Shown here: positions 8,081 through 16,871 of the stretch, piece by piece
Layout of the letters: every line of letters starts with the position of its first letter
How positions within the stretch are numbered: position 1 is the first letter of the stretch
Origin: Bacillus sp. ISL-18
Lineage (GTDB): Bacteria > Bacillota > Bacilli > Bacillales > Cytobacillaceae
Assembly: GCF_018613415.1 (NCBI RefSeq)
Contig: NZ_JAGGQG010000023.1
Coordinates: forward strand, 16,432 to 80,431
Direction of reading: 5' to 3'
Length of the DNA: 64,000 nucleotides
Program-made: the position numbers and the translations under genes
Notes under the pieces: generated by a model
Database searches by the model: none
What the model was told of the DNA's origin: nothing
The model's input: the letters and a program-made list of their open reading frames with translations, nothing else

Positions 8081-9514
8081 GTGGGTAAACTTGTCTCGAA
8101 TTATTTTTTCACCGTCCTGTATCAGTTGTTATTAATGTTAACCCCATTTATTACGACTCCATATATAGCAAGAATTTTGAAGGCTGAAGGAGTAGGGACG
8201 GATGCCTATGTATTATCGGTAGTACAGATTTTCATTGTTTTTATTGTGTTAAGTTTGCCGATGTACGGAAGCAGGCAAATCGCAATAAAAAAAAATCAGG
8301 AAGAAGCTTCAGTTGAATTTTGGTCTATATTTACCTTCCAACTCATTGTCTCTATATTAAACCTAATTGTTTACTTGATTTTTATTCAGACTGTTTCGTC
8401 TCATAAAGAATTGTACTATATTCATATTTCAACTCTATTATCCTATAGCTTGGATATATCCTGGTATTTTATCGGCAAAGAGCAGATTAAAATGATTGCA
8501 ATTCGAAATATGATGATTAAAATAGCAGGCATTTTTTTGATTTTTACTTTCGTGAAGCATTCACAGGACCTGCCATTATATGTGGCCATTAATGGTGGTA
8601 CGTTGTTAATCGGGCAATTAATTATGTGGAGGCCCTTATTTAAGGAAATTAAATTGGTGAAGCTGTCGATAAAGGATTTGAAAGAACATATTCGCCCGAT
8701 TTTTATATTGTTTATTCCGCAATTAATGATCCAAGTCTATGCCTTGATTAACAGGATTGTTCTGGGAAATGTTTCTGGTGAGATACAGGTGGGGTATTAC
8801 AATCAGGCATCTAAAGTGGCGAGAATAGCAATTGGCTTAATCAGTTCACTAGGAACCGTCTTACTGCCAAGAATGGCTTCAGAGTTTTCCAAGGGAAACA
8901 AAGAACAATTGAAAAAGTACACGGACTATACACTGCAGTTTGTATTGATGATTACATTACCGATGACATTGGGCCTAATGGCCATTTCGCCTAATTTTGT
9001 AAAATGGTTTTTAGGAGCAGAATTCAAAAGTGTTTCAAACACGTTGATTCTGATGTGTCCTGATATCATTTTTGTGGGATTGGCTAATGTATTTGGTATT
9101 CAAATATTGGTTGCAACTCAACAGCAAAATAAATACACCATTTCGGTCACAGTTGGTGCTTTTTTGAGTTTACTAATTAATTTGCTATTGGTCCATTCAC
9201 TTGGAAGCATCGGGACAACGATTGCGTTATTGGTCGCCGAGGGAGTTGGAGCAGTCTTACAAATGTATTATGCAAGGAACTATTTTCACTTTAAAAACTT
9301 TTTACTGTTATTTAGTAAGTATCTGATTCTCAGTGTGTTTGTTTTCATACTGGCAGTCTATTTAGGGAAGGTTTTATCGGTTCCGCCAATGCTGTTAACG
9401 GTGATCCAGTTGATCGCAGGTGCATTCATTTATTTGGCTGGATTACTGATTATAAGGGATCCCCTTCTGATTAAAACGGTTAAGGGTTTTTACAACCATT
9501 ATAGAAATGATTGA
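8081..9514 (+). CDS. Polysaccharide flippase (Wzx/TuaB-type, MATE-like)
   Basis: Integral membrane protein of 477 aa with about 12-14 hydrophobic helices. It begins YQLLLMLTPFITTPYIARILKAEGVG, compressed here to the family hallmark PFITTPYIARIL, and has the central PQLMIQVYALINRIVLG loop. It flips lipid-linked oligosaccharide repeat units across the membrane. The ATG best placed for the AAGGAG ribosome site (8076) is followed at once by TAG, so translation probably starts at the overlapping GTG 8081. No Wzy polymerase or initiating phosphoglycosyl transferase is present nearby, so the cluster is incomplete on its own. Confidence 0.88.
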   Translation: MGKLVSNYFFTVLYQLLLMLTPFITTPYIARILKAEGVGTDAYVLSVVQIFIVFIVLSLPMYGSRQIAIKKNQEEASVEFWSIFTFQLIVSILNLIVYLIFIQTVSSHKELYYIHISTLLSYSLDISWYFIGKEQIKMIAIRNMMIKIAGIFLIFTFVKHSQDLPLYVAINGGTLLIGQLIMWRPLFKEIKLVKLSIKDLKEHIRPIFILFIPQLMIQVYALINRIVLGNVSGEIQVGYYNQASKVARIAIGLISSLGTVLLPRMASEFSKGNKEQLKKYTDYTLQFVLMITLPMTLGLMAISPNFVKWFLGAEFKSVSNTLILMCPDIIFVGLANVFGIQILVATQQQNKYTISVTVGAFLSLLINLLLVHSLGSIGTTIALLVAEGVGAVLQMYYARNYFHFKNFLLLFSKYLILSVFVFILAVYLGKVLSVPPMLLTVIQLIAGAFIYLAGLLIIRDPLLIKTVKGFYNHYRND

Positions 9515-9547
9515 CAAGACATTAGACGTAGCGGAGATGTATTGAAA

Positions 9548-10714
9548 ATGAAAATTACCATTGCAGGAACCGGCTATGTAGGATTATCCAATGCGATACT
9601 TTTAGCCCAACACAATGAGGTCATAGCTCTTGATATTATTCAAGAGAAAGTAGATATGATAAATAATAAAAGATCTCCTATTATTGATCATGAGATTGAA
9701 GAATTCTTAGCAACAAAAGAACTTAATTTAACCGGAACAACAGATAATTATAAAGCTTTTAAAGATGCAGAATATGTGATTATATCAACGCCGACAAACT
9801 ATGACCCTGAGAAGAATTATTTTAACACAAGAACGGTTGAAGCAGTGATTGCCAATGTTCTTTCCCTCAACCCAGATGCTGTCATGGTGATTAAATCTAC
9901 CGTTCCGGTAGGTTACACGGATAAAGTAAAAGAGAAGTTTGAAACCGACAATATTATTTTTTCACCGGAGTTTTTAAGGGAAGGAAAAGCCCTTTACGAT
10001 AACTTGTATCCCTCCAGAATTGTGGTTGGTGAACAATCAGAAAGAGCGAAAATATTTGCTGATTTAGTAGCGGAAGGTGCCATAAAAGAGGATATTCCTG
10101 TTTTGTTTACCAATTCAACTGAAGCGGAAGCGATTAAATTATTTGCTAACACTTACCTGGCAATGAGGGTTGCTTTTTTCAATGAACTGGATTCCTATGC
10201 AGAGGTCAGAGGATTAGATACCAAACAGATTATCGATGGTGTTGGCCTCGACCCGCGGATAGGGAACCATTACAATAATCCTTCCTTTGGATATGGCGGC
10301 TATTGCCTGCCGAAAGATACAAAGCAGTTATTAGCCAATTATGCTGATGTACCGAATAACATCATGACGGCTATTGTGGATGCCAATAGAACAAGGAAAG
10401 ATCATATTGCCGACATGATTATCAAGAGAAATCCGCAAATAGTGGGTATTTATAGGTTAACGATGAAAATGGACTCGGACAACTTCAGACAATCAGCTAT
10501 TCAAGGGGTTATAAAGCGTATTAAGGCAAAGGGCATTGAAGTAGTTGTATACGAACCAGCTTTACATGAAGAGAAATTCTATCATTCTAGGGTAATTAAT
10601 GAACCGGCAGAGTTTAAAAGAGTAAGTGACGTTATTGTTGCTAATCGATTATCGGATGAATTACTTGATGTCGCGGATAAAGTGTATACAAGGGATTTAT
10701 TTAGTAGAGATTAA
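9548..10714 (+). CDS. ugd: UDP-glucose 6-dehydrogenase
   Basis: NAD-dependent oxidation of UDP-glucose to UDP-glucuronate, precursor of uronic-acid-containing wall polymers. The Rossmann GTGYVGLSN motif opens the protein, STVPVGYTD and EFLREGKAL follow, and the catalytic cysteine lies in GYGGYCLPKD. Length 388 aa matches the short E. coli-type Ugd. ATG 9548 is chosen because relatives begin MKITIAGTGYVG; a TTG two codons earlier is closer to the GGAG and is possible. Last gene of the polysaccharide cluster. Confidence 0.92.
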   Translation: MKITIAGTGYVGLSNAILLAQHNEVIALDIIQEKVDMINNKRSPIIDHEIEEFLATKELNLTGTTDNYKAFKDAEYVIISTPTNYDPEKNYFNTRTVEAVIANVLSLNPDAVMVIKSTVPVGYTDKVKEKFETDNIIFSPEFLREGKALYDNLYPSRIVVGEQSERAKIFADLVAEGAIKEDIPVLFTNSTEAEAIKLFANTYLAMRVAFFNELDSYAEVRGLDTKQIIDGVGLDPRIGNHYNNPSFGYGGYCLPKDTKQLLANYADVPNNIMTAIVDANRTRKDHIADMIIKRNPQIVGIYRLTMKMDSDNFRQSAIQGVIKRIKAKGIEVVVYEPALHEEKFYHSRVINEPAEFKRVSDVIVANRLSDELLDVADKVYTRDLFSRD

Positions 10715-10740
10715 AATTTCAACAGTCTCTATAAACTATG

Positions 10741-10795
10741 GGGAAGGCCTTTCATTAGTTTGCTAAACTGTTGGAAGGCCTCTTTTCATATGGGC
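10741..10795 (+). repeat. Dispersed terminator-type repeat, copy 2
   Basis: AGGCCTTTCATTAGTTT, GCT, AAACTGTTGGAAGGCCT then TCTTTTCATATGG. It forms a long near-perfect hairpin and serves as terminator for ugd. It is clearly related to the elements at 5598 and 20521, sharing the stem sequence and the trailing CATAT block. Confidence 0.75.
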
Positions 10796-10849
10796 TTAAT
10801 TTCATTTCTTGAATCACATGCAGACGCCCTCCATATATGATGGAAGGCT

Positions 10850-11446
10850 CTAATTTGATTCACTCTTTTCAAGTAGAATCTTACTCATTACTCTTTTAGT
10901 TATTTGTCTTATCCCTGCAATGCTAACGCTCATCCAAATCCAACTATATACAATACTGAAACCTTCTACCGCGAGGATCGTTTTAGCGTTAATATCACTT
11001 GAAAAGGAAGGACCCAATACCGGAAAGTGAAAAATAGAGAGCAGCAAAAGGATTCCTGCGGACAATGCCAGTCCTCCCGTCAAGGTAACGGAAACTTTTC
11101 GTTTGGACCATTTAAATCCCAGCCCTAATGCAACCCCTAATAGCCCGGTTGTAAACAGAAAAACCAAAACCTCCGAGGGCTGCATGATCAGCAGTAAAAG
11201 GGCGGTTACTACATAGGTAAGCAGGCCAAACTGAACAGAGATAACAGTGGACAGCACTATCGGCCCAGTAGCCATCATGCTAAACGCATAACCGAAACCG
11301 CCAATTAACCCAGCAGACTGTAAAATGGCCGCAATAGCTCCTAAAAGACTCCCCAGCAGCATCTTCGTATTCCTTGGATAATCGACAACGGACACTTCAT
11401 GAGCCTTCAGAAAAAAACGGACTCCCCTTTTTAACACTTTCAGCAT
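10850..11446 (-). CDS. Membrane protein of unknown function
   Basis: I do not recognise the family. The 198-residue product has a short basic cytoplasmic start (LKVLKRGVRFFLKAHE), then about five hydrophobic segments between residues 25 and 175, rich in Gly, Leu and Ala, and a basic C-terminus. The start at 11446 is preferred because GGGAGGGGAG stands directly before it; an in-frame ATG five codons upstream lacks a ribosome site. It is monocistronic and convergent with the polysaccharide cluster. A transporter-like or energy-coupling role is possible but unsupported. Confidence 0.65.
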   Translation of the reverse strand: MLKVLKRGVRFFLKAHEVSVVDYPRNTKMLLGSLLGAIAAILQSAGLIGGFGYAFSMMATGPIVLSTVISVQFGLLTYVVTALLLLIMQPSEVLVFLFTTGLLGVALGLGFKWSKRKVSVTLTGGLALSAGILLLLSIFHFPVLGPSFSSDINAKTILAVEGFSIVYSWIWMSVSIAGIRQITKRVMSKILLEKSESN

Positions 11447-11475
11447 ACTCCCCTCCCGCATAAATGATCTTCGCT

Positions 11476-11507
11476 AACCTTCGGGTGGTGCCTGACACCT
11501 TTCGGTT
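11476..11507. repeat. REP-like hairpin with GGTGCCTGACACC core
   Basis: AACC...GGTG-CCTGA-CACC...GGTT forms a nested imperfect hairpin. The GGTGCCTGACACC core resembles a short palindromic oligomer I recall as over-represented in Bacillus-type genomes; that is recollection, not computed here. It lies upstream of the membrane-protein gene. The rest of 11508-11763 shows no gene I can support. Confidence 0.4.
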
Positions 11508-11763
11508 GTATAGGATGGAGATTGGTGCCATCTCTAACATGTATTCTTGCAGCAGTAATTGATGCATGGTTTTTTTTCGACAATAAATTTTTCTGGAAAA
11601 AGGGTAAAAGCTTGGTTTAAAAGGGTTTGCCGCACTTTTAATCAAACGTTTAGTTAGTATAGCAACATGTCTTCATTTATCAGAATATGTCTTGCCCAGA
11701 TGCATGTGTTTAATTTAAACAAATGCGTGATACAATGGAAAAAATAAATATCAAATGAAGAAG

Positions 11764-12830
11764 ATGGCTAGTAAAAGTTGCGGATCTCCAAGACATCCGG
11801 AAAAAGCTGCAAATCAAAAATATAAGTTCCTTGAAAAAAGAAGAATTAATTCAATATTTGGCAGACGAAATCCCTTCTCTTATTAGAAATATTATCAGTC
11901 AGTTCGATGAGCGACGATTATTTTTAATAAAAGATATCATTGCCAATAATGGGGTAATTAGCGCAAAGAATATAGAAATCGAGGAAATGGAGTATTTCTA
12001 TAAAACTGGTTTTATGTTTACTGGTTTTCAGAATGGCAGTCCAATCGTCATGATTCCTTTAGAATTATTGTCTTCCCTAGGGGAAATTGTACGTAACGAA
12101 ACGATACTATCAGATGTTAAGCGGAATACGGAATGGATAAAGATAACCCGAGGTTTACTCTATTATTATGGAACTGTGCCTCATGACGAGTTAGTGAATT
12201 TAGTTGAGAAATATACGCCTATTCACCCAGATTACCTCGCCTTCAATTATGTTATTTTTGATGCGATGGAATACTACCAAGAAACATACATTGACAGGTA
12301 TGGATATTCTTACTGGGAAGTGCTAGACCCTTTAATTATTTTAGAGAAGCAGGCATCTAGAAAGAATATTGACTACTATCCATTCTCGAAGAAGCAGCTC
12401 CTTGAAGCAGGTGAAACGGACTATGTGGAGCGTCCAAAAGGTTTTCCTCAACTTTTATCGCAACTTACGCAGGAGTATCGGATGTCAAAAAAAGAGGCTA
12501 TGGAACTTGTAGAGGATTGTATTATACATGTGAAATTAGGCAATCAACCTAGGCAGCTTCTTCAATATTTACAGACGCAACTGACATTCGAAAACTTAGA
12601 AGCTGTGCCAAGACTGATGGATGCGGTTGTTCTTCTTATGAATAATACGAGAGAATGGTATTTAAAGGGTTATACATCAGAGGAGTTATTCGCCCAAGAG
12701 AAGAAGGCTTTACTGCCTATGCCCAATAAAAAAGGAGAGGTAATTAGTCTCCACCCGTCAAAAGGTTGGCAGAAATGATCCTTGTCCATGTGGCAGCGGG
12801 AAGAAATTTAAGAAATTTTGTGGGGACTGA
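11764..12830 (+). pseudogene. SEC-C motif protein, apparently frameshifted at both ends
   Basis: The central frame (TTG 11831 to TGA 12778) encodes 315 residues: a SAP/Rho-N-like start (SLKKEELIQYL), then a helical body. The zinc-binding SEC-C tail follows the stop in the +1 frame: VGRNDPCPCGSGKKFKKFCGD to TGA at 12830. Removing one A from the AAAA at 12760-12763 restores it. At the front, ATG 11764 reads MASK and then leaves the frame; removing one A from AAAA at 11773-11776 gives MASKVADLQDIRKKL leading into the body. TTG 11831 itself has no ribosome site. So two single-A insertions, or sequencing errors, are the simplest reading. SEC-C domains bind zinc and often sit in secretion- or stress-related proteins. 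Confidence 0.7.
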
Positions 12831-12916
12831 AATCTGGACGGACAAAAGGATAGTATACATGAAGTTAATATTGTAGAATATCTTCCACAATTATCGTAAA
12901 AAAGGAGGATATACTG

Positions 12917-13225
12917 ATGGTAGCAAAAAGGAACACACAAGCTTGGGAAGAGGCTAAAAAACGGTGCCGTTTAAATGAGACTGATATACAAATGGCTAAG
13001 GAGTTGGGGATGACACCAAAGAGTTTAATTAAAAATATCCCTGCACCTAATCAGCAATGGAAAGCACCTGTAAAAGTATGGATTCGTGATCTATATGAAG
13101 AGAAATTCAATAGGGTCTTAACAGTTAAACCTGTTCTCAGTGAAGAATTAAAAAGAAACGTCAAAAAGCAAGACACAACAATTGGTTCTGATCACTGGGA
13201 TGATGAGGATAACTTACCATTTTGA
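12917..13225 (+). CDS. Conserved small protein of unknown function
   Basis: A 102-aa soluble protein with an excellent ribosome site (AAAGGAGG) before the ATG. It contains ELGMTPKSLIKNIP and QWKAPVKVWIRDLYEEKF, segments I have seen in uncharacterised Firmicute proteins, and an acidic end (DHWDDEDNLPF). No cysteine cluster, signal or membrane segment. It follows the SEC-C gene by 86 bases and precedes the FAH hydrolase by 29, so it may share their transcript. No function is assigned. Confidence 0.75.
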   Translation: MVAKRNTQAWEEAKKRCRLNETDIQMAKELGMTPKSLIKNIPAPNQQWKAPVKVWIRDLYEEKFNRVLTVKPVLSEELKRNVKKQDTTIGSDHWDDEDNLPF

Positions 13226-13254
13226 TGTAATCTAAATAGGAAGGGGTTTTCTAT

Positions 13255-13884
13255 ATGGAAAACATTCGAAATATCTATTGTGTAGGCAGGAACTATGTAT
13301 CACATGCAAAGGAATTGAATAATGATATTCCAACCTCGCCTTTTTTGTTCTCAAAGCCGACGCACGCTTTGGTGGAGACATGCGGACAAGAGATTAATCT
13401 GCCGGGTGACCGTGGGTCTATTCATTATGAAGTAGAGATGGTTGTACATATCGCAAAGTCCTATGAAAAGGGAATGAAAGTTGACGAACTTGTGGATCGT
13501 ATGGCGCTGGGGATTGATTTTACACTAAGGGATGTGCAAAGCGAGTTGAAGAAAAAGGGATACCCTTGGCTTCTTGCAAAAGGCTTTCCAAACTCTGCTG
13601 TAATAACCCCCTTTATTGAGTTCCCGGGTATAGAAAAATGTAAGCAATTCAATTTTGCTCTTTGGAAGAATGGTGAGCAAGTACAGCGAGGGAATATTCA
13701 AAATATGATTTTCGACTTACAAACCATTATTGATTTTAGCGCATTACATTTTGGTCTTGGGAAAGGAGATATCATTTTTACAGGAACACCTGAGGGAGTT
13801 GGACCGGCTGTAGAAGGTGATCAATTTTCTCTCAAATGGGGAGAAAATGCAATTGGAGAGTTTTCCGTATCATTAAAAAAATAG
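13255..13884 (+). CDS. Fumarylacetoacetate hydrolase family protein (acylpyruvase-like)
   Basis: Single-domain FAH-family enzyme of 209 aa. The start YCVGRNYVSHAKEL is typical, and the metal ligands are visible as HYEVEMV (two glutamates) and the aspartate in GIDFTLRDVQ, followed by LAKGFPNS and the FTGTPEGVGP signature near the C-terminus. Relatives hydrolyse acylpyruvates or decarboxylate oxaloacetate in the cytosol. ATG with GGAAGGGG upstream. No catabolic partners nearby, so a housekeeping metabolite-repair role is likeliest. Confidence 0.88.
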   Translation: MENIRNIYCVGRNYVSHAKELNNDIPTSPFLFSKPTHALVETCGQEINLPGDRGSIHYEVEMVVHIAKSYEKGMKVDELVDRMALGIDFTLRDVQSELKKKGYPWLLAKGFPNSAVITPFIEFPGIEKCKQFNFALWKNGEQVQRGNIQNMIFDLQTIIDFSALHFGLGKGDIIFTGTPEGVGPAVEGDQFSLKWGENAIGEFSVSLKK

Positions 13885-13931
13885 ACAAGTAAGCTAAAAT
13901 AGTCAAAGCCATATGATACAAGTTTAAGAAT

Positions 13932-13960
13932 CCGTTCATTAAGTGAACGGTTTTTATTTT
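13932..13960 (+). terminator. Intrinsic terminator after FAH gene
   Basis: CCGTTCA, TTAAG, TGAACGG, then TTTTTATTTTT: a perfect 7-bp stem. Confidence 0.9.
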
Positions 13961-13995
13961 TCATCGAATCTTTTTTCAGTGTGGCAAGGTGAAAT

Positions 13996-14042
13996 CAACC
14001 CGTTACGTCAATTCAGGGAACTGTGCATGGGTTGTTTTTTTT
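13996..14042 (+). terminator. Second terminator-like hairpin
   Basis: CAACCC...GGGTTG with a 26-base loop and a T8 run, 40 bases beyond the first terminator. The remaining space to 14238 is A+T-rich and should hold the licR promoter, but no clear -35/-10 pair stands out. Confidence 0.5.
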
Positions 14043-14238
14043 AAGACCACGAGTTCATTCCTCATTTCTCTGCATGTATTAATATTTAGCATCTCATACA
14101 TTTTAAGGTATATTAAAATTATTATTAGATAAATCGATGATCAGGAAGTGTTTTGGAGTCAATGGCAAGGGAAGAGAACAAACTAAAAAATAACAACTTA
14201 TTTTATTCATTCAACTCATTAAGAAAGGTGAGTAGATA

Positions 14239-16167
14239 ATGGTCTCGAAACGGCAAAAGGACATCGTGTTGTCTTTAATGAAGGCAAAAGAACCTGTTAC
14301 ATCAGAATGGATGGCAAAGGAACTTGGTGTGAGTGACAGAACCATTCGCACAGAGATCAAGGAACTTCAATCACAATACACTGCGTTAGGAATCATGATT
14401 GAATCGGTTCGAGGAAAAGGATATCTATTAGATATAAAGGACTATGAAGTGTTTGAAAAGGAGTTTAATCCTCATGCCAATGATGCAGTAGATGATCATC
14501 AATCTGATTTCTCTGAACAGGAAAATCGGGTTTTGTATATATTAAAACGATTTCTATTAGAAAAGGAACCAATAAAATTGGAAGGTCTTGAGGAAGAGCT
14601 ATTTGTTTCCAAGCCTAAGCTTCAAAATGACTTGAAAATTATCCGTGAAATATTGGAAAGCTATAATTTGAGGTTAGTTTCTAGACCCCATTATGGTACA
14701 CAGGTCGAAGGCGATGAATATATGAAACGGCTATGTTTTTCAAATTATATTTTAAGCCGTAATAGCAACCTAAACATTGACAGTAGTTCTTTTCAACTTT
14801 TGGATGAAAAACTGTTTGAACAGATAAAGGAAACGATCATAAAAAAAGTAAATGAATACAAAATTGAGATATCCGACATTGCACTTGAAAATTTGGCAAC
14901 CCATATCTCAATTGGATGCAAGAGAATTGAAGAAGGGTTTGTCATTGAAAACCTTGGACACGATTTAACAGGCAAATACCCCTTTGAACGAATAGTTGCG
15001 AACGAAATTGTGAAAGAAGTAGAGGGGTTTACCGGCTTAAAATTTCCAAAAGCGGAGATTGATTATATAATTGTTCATTTGTTGGGGACAAAATTGATTC
15101 ATAAGAATACGTTGAATGAATTTAGTAAATTTGATGAGTTAAGCACCATTATTCATTGCATGCTGGAAAGACTGAGAACCGAATTAAATTGGGACTTTTA
15201 TGACGACTCAGAATTCATTCAAGCGCTGACCTTGCACATTCGTCCGGCAATGAACCGTCTGCGTTATAACATGAACATTCGTAATCCGTTATTAGACGAA
15301 ATTAAAAGGAAATATCCCAGCGCCTTTGAGGGTGCTGCCATTGCAAGCAGATGCATTGACGAATATTTGGGGATTGAGGTAGGAGAACACGAAATTGCTT
15401 ATATTGCCTTACATATCGGCGTTGCATTAGAAAGAAAGAAGACAAGACAGAAAAAGGCAAAACGGGTGATTGTGGTCTGTGCTTCTGGTGTTGGAAGTGC
15501 AAGGCTATTGTTTTATCGCTTGCAAAATGAATTTAAAGATGAATTGGATATTGTGGCTACAACCAATTATTATCAATTAAAAGAATACGACCTATCCTCG
15601 ATTGATTTTATTATAAGTACGATTCCAATAAAAGTAGATATAGGTGTTCCGATACAAGTGGTCAATACCTTTTTAGGAGAAAGTGATATTGAAAAAATCC
15701 GAAATGGTTTATCACCTGTAAAAGAGTATGAGGAAGAGAGCTACTTAGATGAATCCAGAGTTTTTATTCATAAAGACTTCGTGGATAAAGAAAGTGTCAT
15801 CCGGTTTATGTGTCAGGAATTATACAAACAAAAACTCGTCTCCCAAAATTATATAAATTCAGTGTTGGAAAGAGAATCAGTCGCCCCAACCAGCTTTGGG
15901 AATCTTGTGGCCATCCCTCATCCACTTACACCTGAAACAGAGGAAACGATATGGACAGTGTGCACATTAAAGAAGCCCATCGAATGGGCAGATAGGCATA
16001 TGGTTCAATTTATCTGCTTGTTAAATATAAGAAAAGTACCTAACGGTGATGATCTGGATAGAATGTATAAAAGGCTCCTTGCTCTACTAGAAAACAGTAC
16101 AAAGGTCCAAAAAATTTTAAAGAGTGAATCAGCTAAGGAAATTATAAAGATTTTAAATGAATCTTAA
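14239..16167 (+). CDS. licR: PRD-containing transcriptional activator of a beta-glucoside PTS operon
   Basis: A 642-aa regulator with the LicR architecture: an HTH_11 domain at the start (VTSEWMAKELGVSDRTIR), a second HTH/Mga-like region, two PTS-regulation domains with their histidines (about 180-390), a IIB-like domain with the phospho-cysteine motif VVCASGVGSARLL (about 410-425) and a C-terminal IIA(Fru/Ntr)-like domain with the histidine in VAIPHPLTP. Phosphorylation by HPr and by the cognate IIB sets its activity, so it activates the lic genes when oligo-beta-glucosides are being imported. ATG with AAAGGTGAG upstream. The target operon follows at 16544. Confidence 0.92.
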   Translation: MVSKRQKDIVLSLMKAKEPVTSEWMAKELGVSDRTIRTEIKELQSQYTALGIMIESVRGKGYLLDIKDYEVFEKEFNPHANDAVDDHQSDFSEQENRVLYILKRFLLEKEPIKLEGLEEELFVSKPKLQNDLKIIREILESYNLRLVSRPHYGTQVEGDEYMKRLCFSNYILSRNSNLNIDSSSFQLLDEKLFEQIKETIIKKVNEYKIEISDIALENLATHISIGCKRIEEGFVIENLGHDLTGKYPFERIVANEIVKEVEGFTGLKFPKAEIDYIIVHLLGTKLIHKNTLNEFSKFDELSTIIHCMLERLRTELNWDFYDDSEFIQALTLHIRPAMNRLRYNMNIRNPLLDEIKRKYPSAFEGAAIASRCIDEYLGIEVGEHEIAYIALHIGVALERKKTRQKKAKRVIVVCASGVGSARLLFYRLQNEFKDELDIVATTNYYQLKEYDLSSIDFIISTIPIKVDIGVPIQVVNTFLGESDIEKIRNGLSPVKEYEEESYLDESRVFIHKDFVDKESVIRFMCQELYKQKLVSQNYINSVLERESVAPTSFGNLVAIPHPLTPETEETIWTVCTLKKPIEWADRHMVQFICLLNIRKVPNGDDLDRMYKRLLALLENSTKVQKILKSESAKEIIKILNES

Positions 16168-16310
16168 GATGATGCAACCCCGAAGCAATCGTTTTGTATA
16201 TTAATCCATATCAGTTATTTATGTTGTGTAACGTAAATTAATTAAGAAGTTATCTTATTGGTGCAGGAAGTGTTAGCTAGTAGAAGAAGAAATTTATTTA
16301 GGGCAAAGAA

Positions 16311-16345
16311 TGAGGGGATCCCAAAAGGGGTACCCCTTTTTGGTT
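16311..16345 (+). terminator. Terminator-like hairpin after licR
   Basis: AAAAGGGGTACCCCTTTTT is a near-perfect palindrome, flanked by ATCCC on the left and a matching GGGAT on the right. It lies 145 bases after the licR stop. Confidence 0.6.
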
Positions 16346-16372
16346 ATGGGATTACTAATAAAGAATTCATCC

Positions 16373-16398
16373 ATTTTTCCGTTGAGTAACGGAAAAAT
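16373..16398. promoter_or_regulatory. Perfect 11-bp inverted repeat upstream of licB
   Basis: ATTTTTCCGTT-GAGT-AACGGAAAAAT. No strong T-run follows, and it lies 145 bases before licB, so it could be the LicR-binding region rather than a terminator. Function not proven. Confidence 0.45.
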
Positions 16399-16410
16399 CC
16401 TTTCTGTAAA

Positions 16411-16424
16411 ATTAACCGTTTTCA
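16411..16424 (+). promoter_or_regulatory. cre-like site upstream of lic operon
   Basis: ATTAACCGTTTTCA keeps the CG core and the right half of the cre consensus, with two mismatches at the left end. Catabolite repression of lic operons by CcpA is known in Bacillus. Confidence 0.4.
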
Positions 16425-16543
16425 ACATAAACTATAAACAAGTGATAAAACACTATTAAAACAGTTGCCAAATAAACTGCTTTGATGAATTGGCCAATTG
16501 TTTCTCAAAATAACTTTTATGGACAAATAGGAGGAATATATCG

Positions 16544-16852
16544 ATGAATATTTTATTATGTTGTGCAGCAGGAATGAGTACAAGTTTGCTAGTAACAAAG
16601 ATGGAAAAAGCAGCCCAAGAACAAGGTGTTGAAGGGAAAATCTGGGCCGTCCCAGCTAATGCAGTCAATCAACATATCGACAACGCGGATGTTCTTCTTT
16701 TAGGGCCGCAAGTTAGATATCTGCTTTCAAATATGAAAAAGATGGGTGAAGAAAAGGGGATTCCAGTGGATGCGATCAACCCAATCCACTACGGTACGTG
16801 TAATGGCCCAGAAGTTCTAAAAACAGCTATTAATCTAATAAATAATAAATAA
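16544..16852 (+). CDS. licB: PTS lactose/cellobiose-type IIB
   Basis: Cytoplasmic phosphocarrier of 102 aa. The phospho-cysteine is C7 in the N-terminal strand ILLCCAAGMSTSLLV; an extra cysteine precedes it. It takes phosphate from LicA and phosphorylates the sugar bound by LicC. ATG with AGGAGG nine bases upstream. Twenty bases separate it from the IIC gene. Confidence 0.93.
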   Translation: MNILLCCAAGMSTSLLVTKMEKAAQEQGVEGKIWAVPANAVNQHIDNADVLLLGPQVRYLLSNMKKMGEEKGIPVDAINPIHYGTCNGPEVLKTAINLINNK

Positions 16853-16871
16853 TAAAAGGGAGAAAAAGAAA

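Noticed and set aside
8081..10714. Complete capsule/teichuronic acid locus
   Set aside because: No initiating transferase, polymerase or length-control genes are present; only part of a pathway can be claimed.
11397..11645. 82-codon reverse-strand frame upstream of the membrane-protein gene
   Set aside because: Overlaps the start of the better gene, runs through the REP-like hairpin and shows no recognisable motif.
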